The notes under the pieces: model-generated
Database searches by the model: none
Seen by the model: only the letters and a program-made list of their open reading frames with translations
What the model was told of the DNA's origin: nothing
Program-made: the position numbers and the translations under genes
Assembly: GCA_900769845.1 (NCBI GenBank)
Contig: CAAGIF010000224.1
Coordinates: forward strand, 1 to 34,302
Source of the DNA: an uncultured Oscillospiraceae bacterium
Lineage (GTDB): Bacteria > Bacillota_A > Clostridia > Oscillospirales > Oscillospiraceae
DNA length: 34,302 bases
Direction of reading: 5' to 3'
Shown: positions 33,763 through 34,302 of the stretch, piece by piece
Layout of the letters: each line of letters begins with the position of its first letter
Numbering within the stretch: the stretch's first letter is position 1

Positions 33763-34302
33763 TTAGTTTTCCATTTGTTTTCCTAAGAATGCCGCGGCGG
33801 TCTGTACCAGTTTCTGCTCCAGTTCCTGCATGGGACGCTCCCCCTCCTGGAGCAGCATCATCACGCAGCCCATCAGATCCCCCTGGGAAAGGATGGGAGA
33901 TGCCACACCCAGATGGTATTTCTCCGCCCCCTCCGAGGCCCGCACCTGCTGTTCCCCCTCCCGGTACAGATAGTGCTTCCGCTGCTCCATCAGCCGGTCC
34001 AGCTCCGGGGAATTTGCCTTGTCCATCAGTTCCCGTTTCGGCGCGCCGGACAGGGCGATGATGCTGTCCCGGTCCGCTACCGCGGTGATATGGCCGGTGG
34101 CAGCGCTGATGGCCTCGCACATTTGGGCGGCAAAATCCTGAAGATCCCCGATGGGGGAATATTTCCGAAAAATCACGCCCCCGTCCTTTTCCGTGTAGAT
34201 CTCCAGAGGGTCTCCGTCACTGATAACATTGACAGTATAGACCTTGTCCTTACGATGAATACTCGATTGGACTAGCTCGGTCTTTAAGATATCCATACTG
34301 CC
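33763..34302 (-). CDS. spoVT: SpoVT-like sporulation regulator with unrecognisable N-terminal DNA-binding region
   Basis: From residue about 26 the protein matches SpoVT well: SDGDPLEIYTEKDGGVIFRKYSPIG, then a GAF-like domain with GHITAVADRD, ALSGAPKREL and a C terminus ETA-type (QTAAAFLGKQMEN). SpoVT controls forespore gene expression as a tetramer with an AbrB-type swapped-hairpin DNA-binding domain. Here the first 25 residues (MDILKTELVQSSIHRK...) do not resemble the usual RIDDLGRVVIPKEIRRTL. Similarity stops abruptly near base 34227. The ATG at 34296 has only six bases upstream in the window and the frame stays open to the edge, so the true start is uncertain. A rearrangement, element insertion or assembly artefact are possible. 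Confidence 0.75.
   Translation of the reverse strand, partial: GSMDILKTELVQSSIHRKDKVYTVNVISDGDPLEIYTEKDGGVIFRKYSPIGDLQDFAAQMCEAISAATGHITAVADRDSIIALSGAPKRELMDKANSPELDRLMEQRKHYLYREGEQQVRASEGAEKYHLGVASPILSQGDLMGCVMMLLQEGERPMQELEQKLVQTAAAFLGKQMEN

Noticed and set aside
34228..34302. Inverted copy of the missing SpoVT N terminus on the plus strand (a pattern like R-x-D-x-L-G)
   Set aside because: The resemblance is about six of eleven residues and contains two stop codons; no flanking inverted repeats can be seen, so a phase-variable inversion is not supported.

Overview
The window is a dense stretch of chromosome from an anaerobic, probably spore-forming Firmicute. The best guess is a gut clostridium of the Oscillospirales/Ruminococcaceae type. 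The evidence is a SpoVT-like protein, a complete rnfCDGEAB operon, the glgC-glgD pair typical of Firmicutes, a Noc/ParB-like protein, strong AAGGAGG ribosome binding sites, TTGACA/TATAAT-type promoters and moderately high GC coding sequence. I see no rRNA, tRNA, CRISPR array, intact transposase or prophage. The taxonomic statement is inference.

Layout. (1) 1-3.1 kb: two exported or surface-type proteins, the first cut by the window edge and the second a clear lipoprotein with a DUF5067-like domain. (2) 3.1-3.8 kb: a non-coding scar holding a strong terminator, a decayed serine-recombinase tail and a promoter embedded in a terminator-like dyad. (3) 3.8-6.9 kb: an 844-residue Tet(M)/EF-G-like GTPase fused to a YacP/Rae1-type NYN nuclease domain, then a PsiE-like membrane protein. 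(4) 6.9-8.3 kb, minus strand: a MATE transporter. (5) 8.5-11 kb: aspartate kinase and aspartate-semialdehyde dehydrogenase. (6) 11-12.6 kb, minus strand: MgtE with a long leader that carries a 23-codon upstream ORF. (7) 12.8-16.6 kb: glgC-glgD-glgA glycogen synthesis. (8) 16.6-17.4 kb: an AT-rich insert with a ribbon-helix-helix regulator divergent from a small lipoprotein. (9) 17.4-21.8 kb: GH36 alpha-galactosidase (minus) divergent from a small membrane protein and a GH13 alpha-glucosidase (plus). (10) 21.9-22.7 kb: a solitary ParB/Noc-like protein. (11) 22.7-27.8 kb, minus strand: the Rnf ferredoxin:NAD+ oxidoreductase operon. (12) 28-33.7 kb: an apparent operon of a cytoplasmic ParB-like/BMP-like fusion protein, a phosphoesterase-fold protein, a DUF2461 protein and dapA-dapB-dapF. 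(13) 33.8 kb to the end, minus strand: a SpoVT-like protein whose N-terminal DNA-binding part is not recognisable.

How it fits together. Aspartate kinase and Asd make aspartate semialdehyde, which DapA/DapB/DapF carry towards meso-diaminopimelate and lysine; the middle steps are not encoded here. GlgC/D/A store glucose as glycogen, while the GH36 and GH13 enzymes free hexoses from oligosaccharides in the cytoplasm. Rnf couples reduced ferredoxin to NAD+ and an ion gradient.

The most unusual items are the GTPase-nuclease fusion, the promoter-in-terminator dyad before it, the BMP-like fusion heading the dap operon, the mgtE upstream ORF, and the abrupt loss of family similarity at the start of the SpoVT-like gene.
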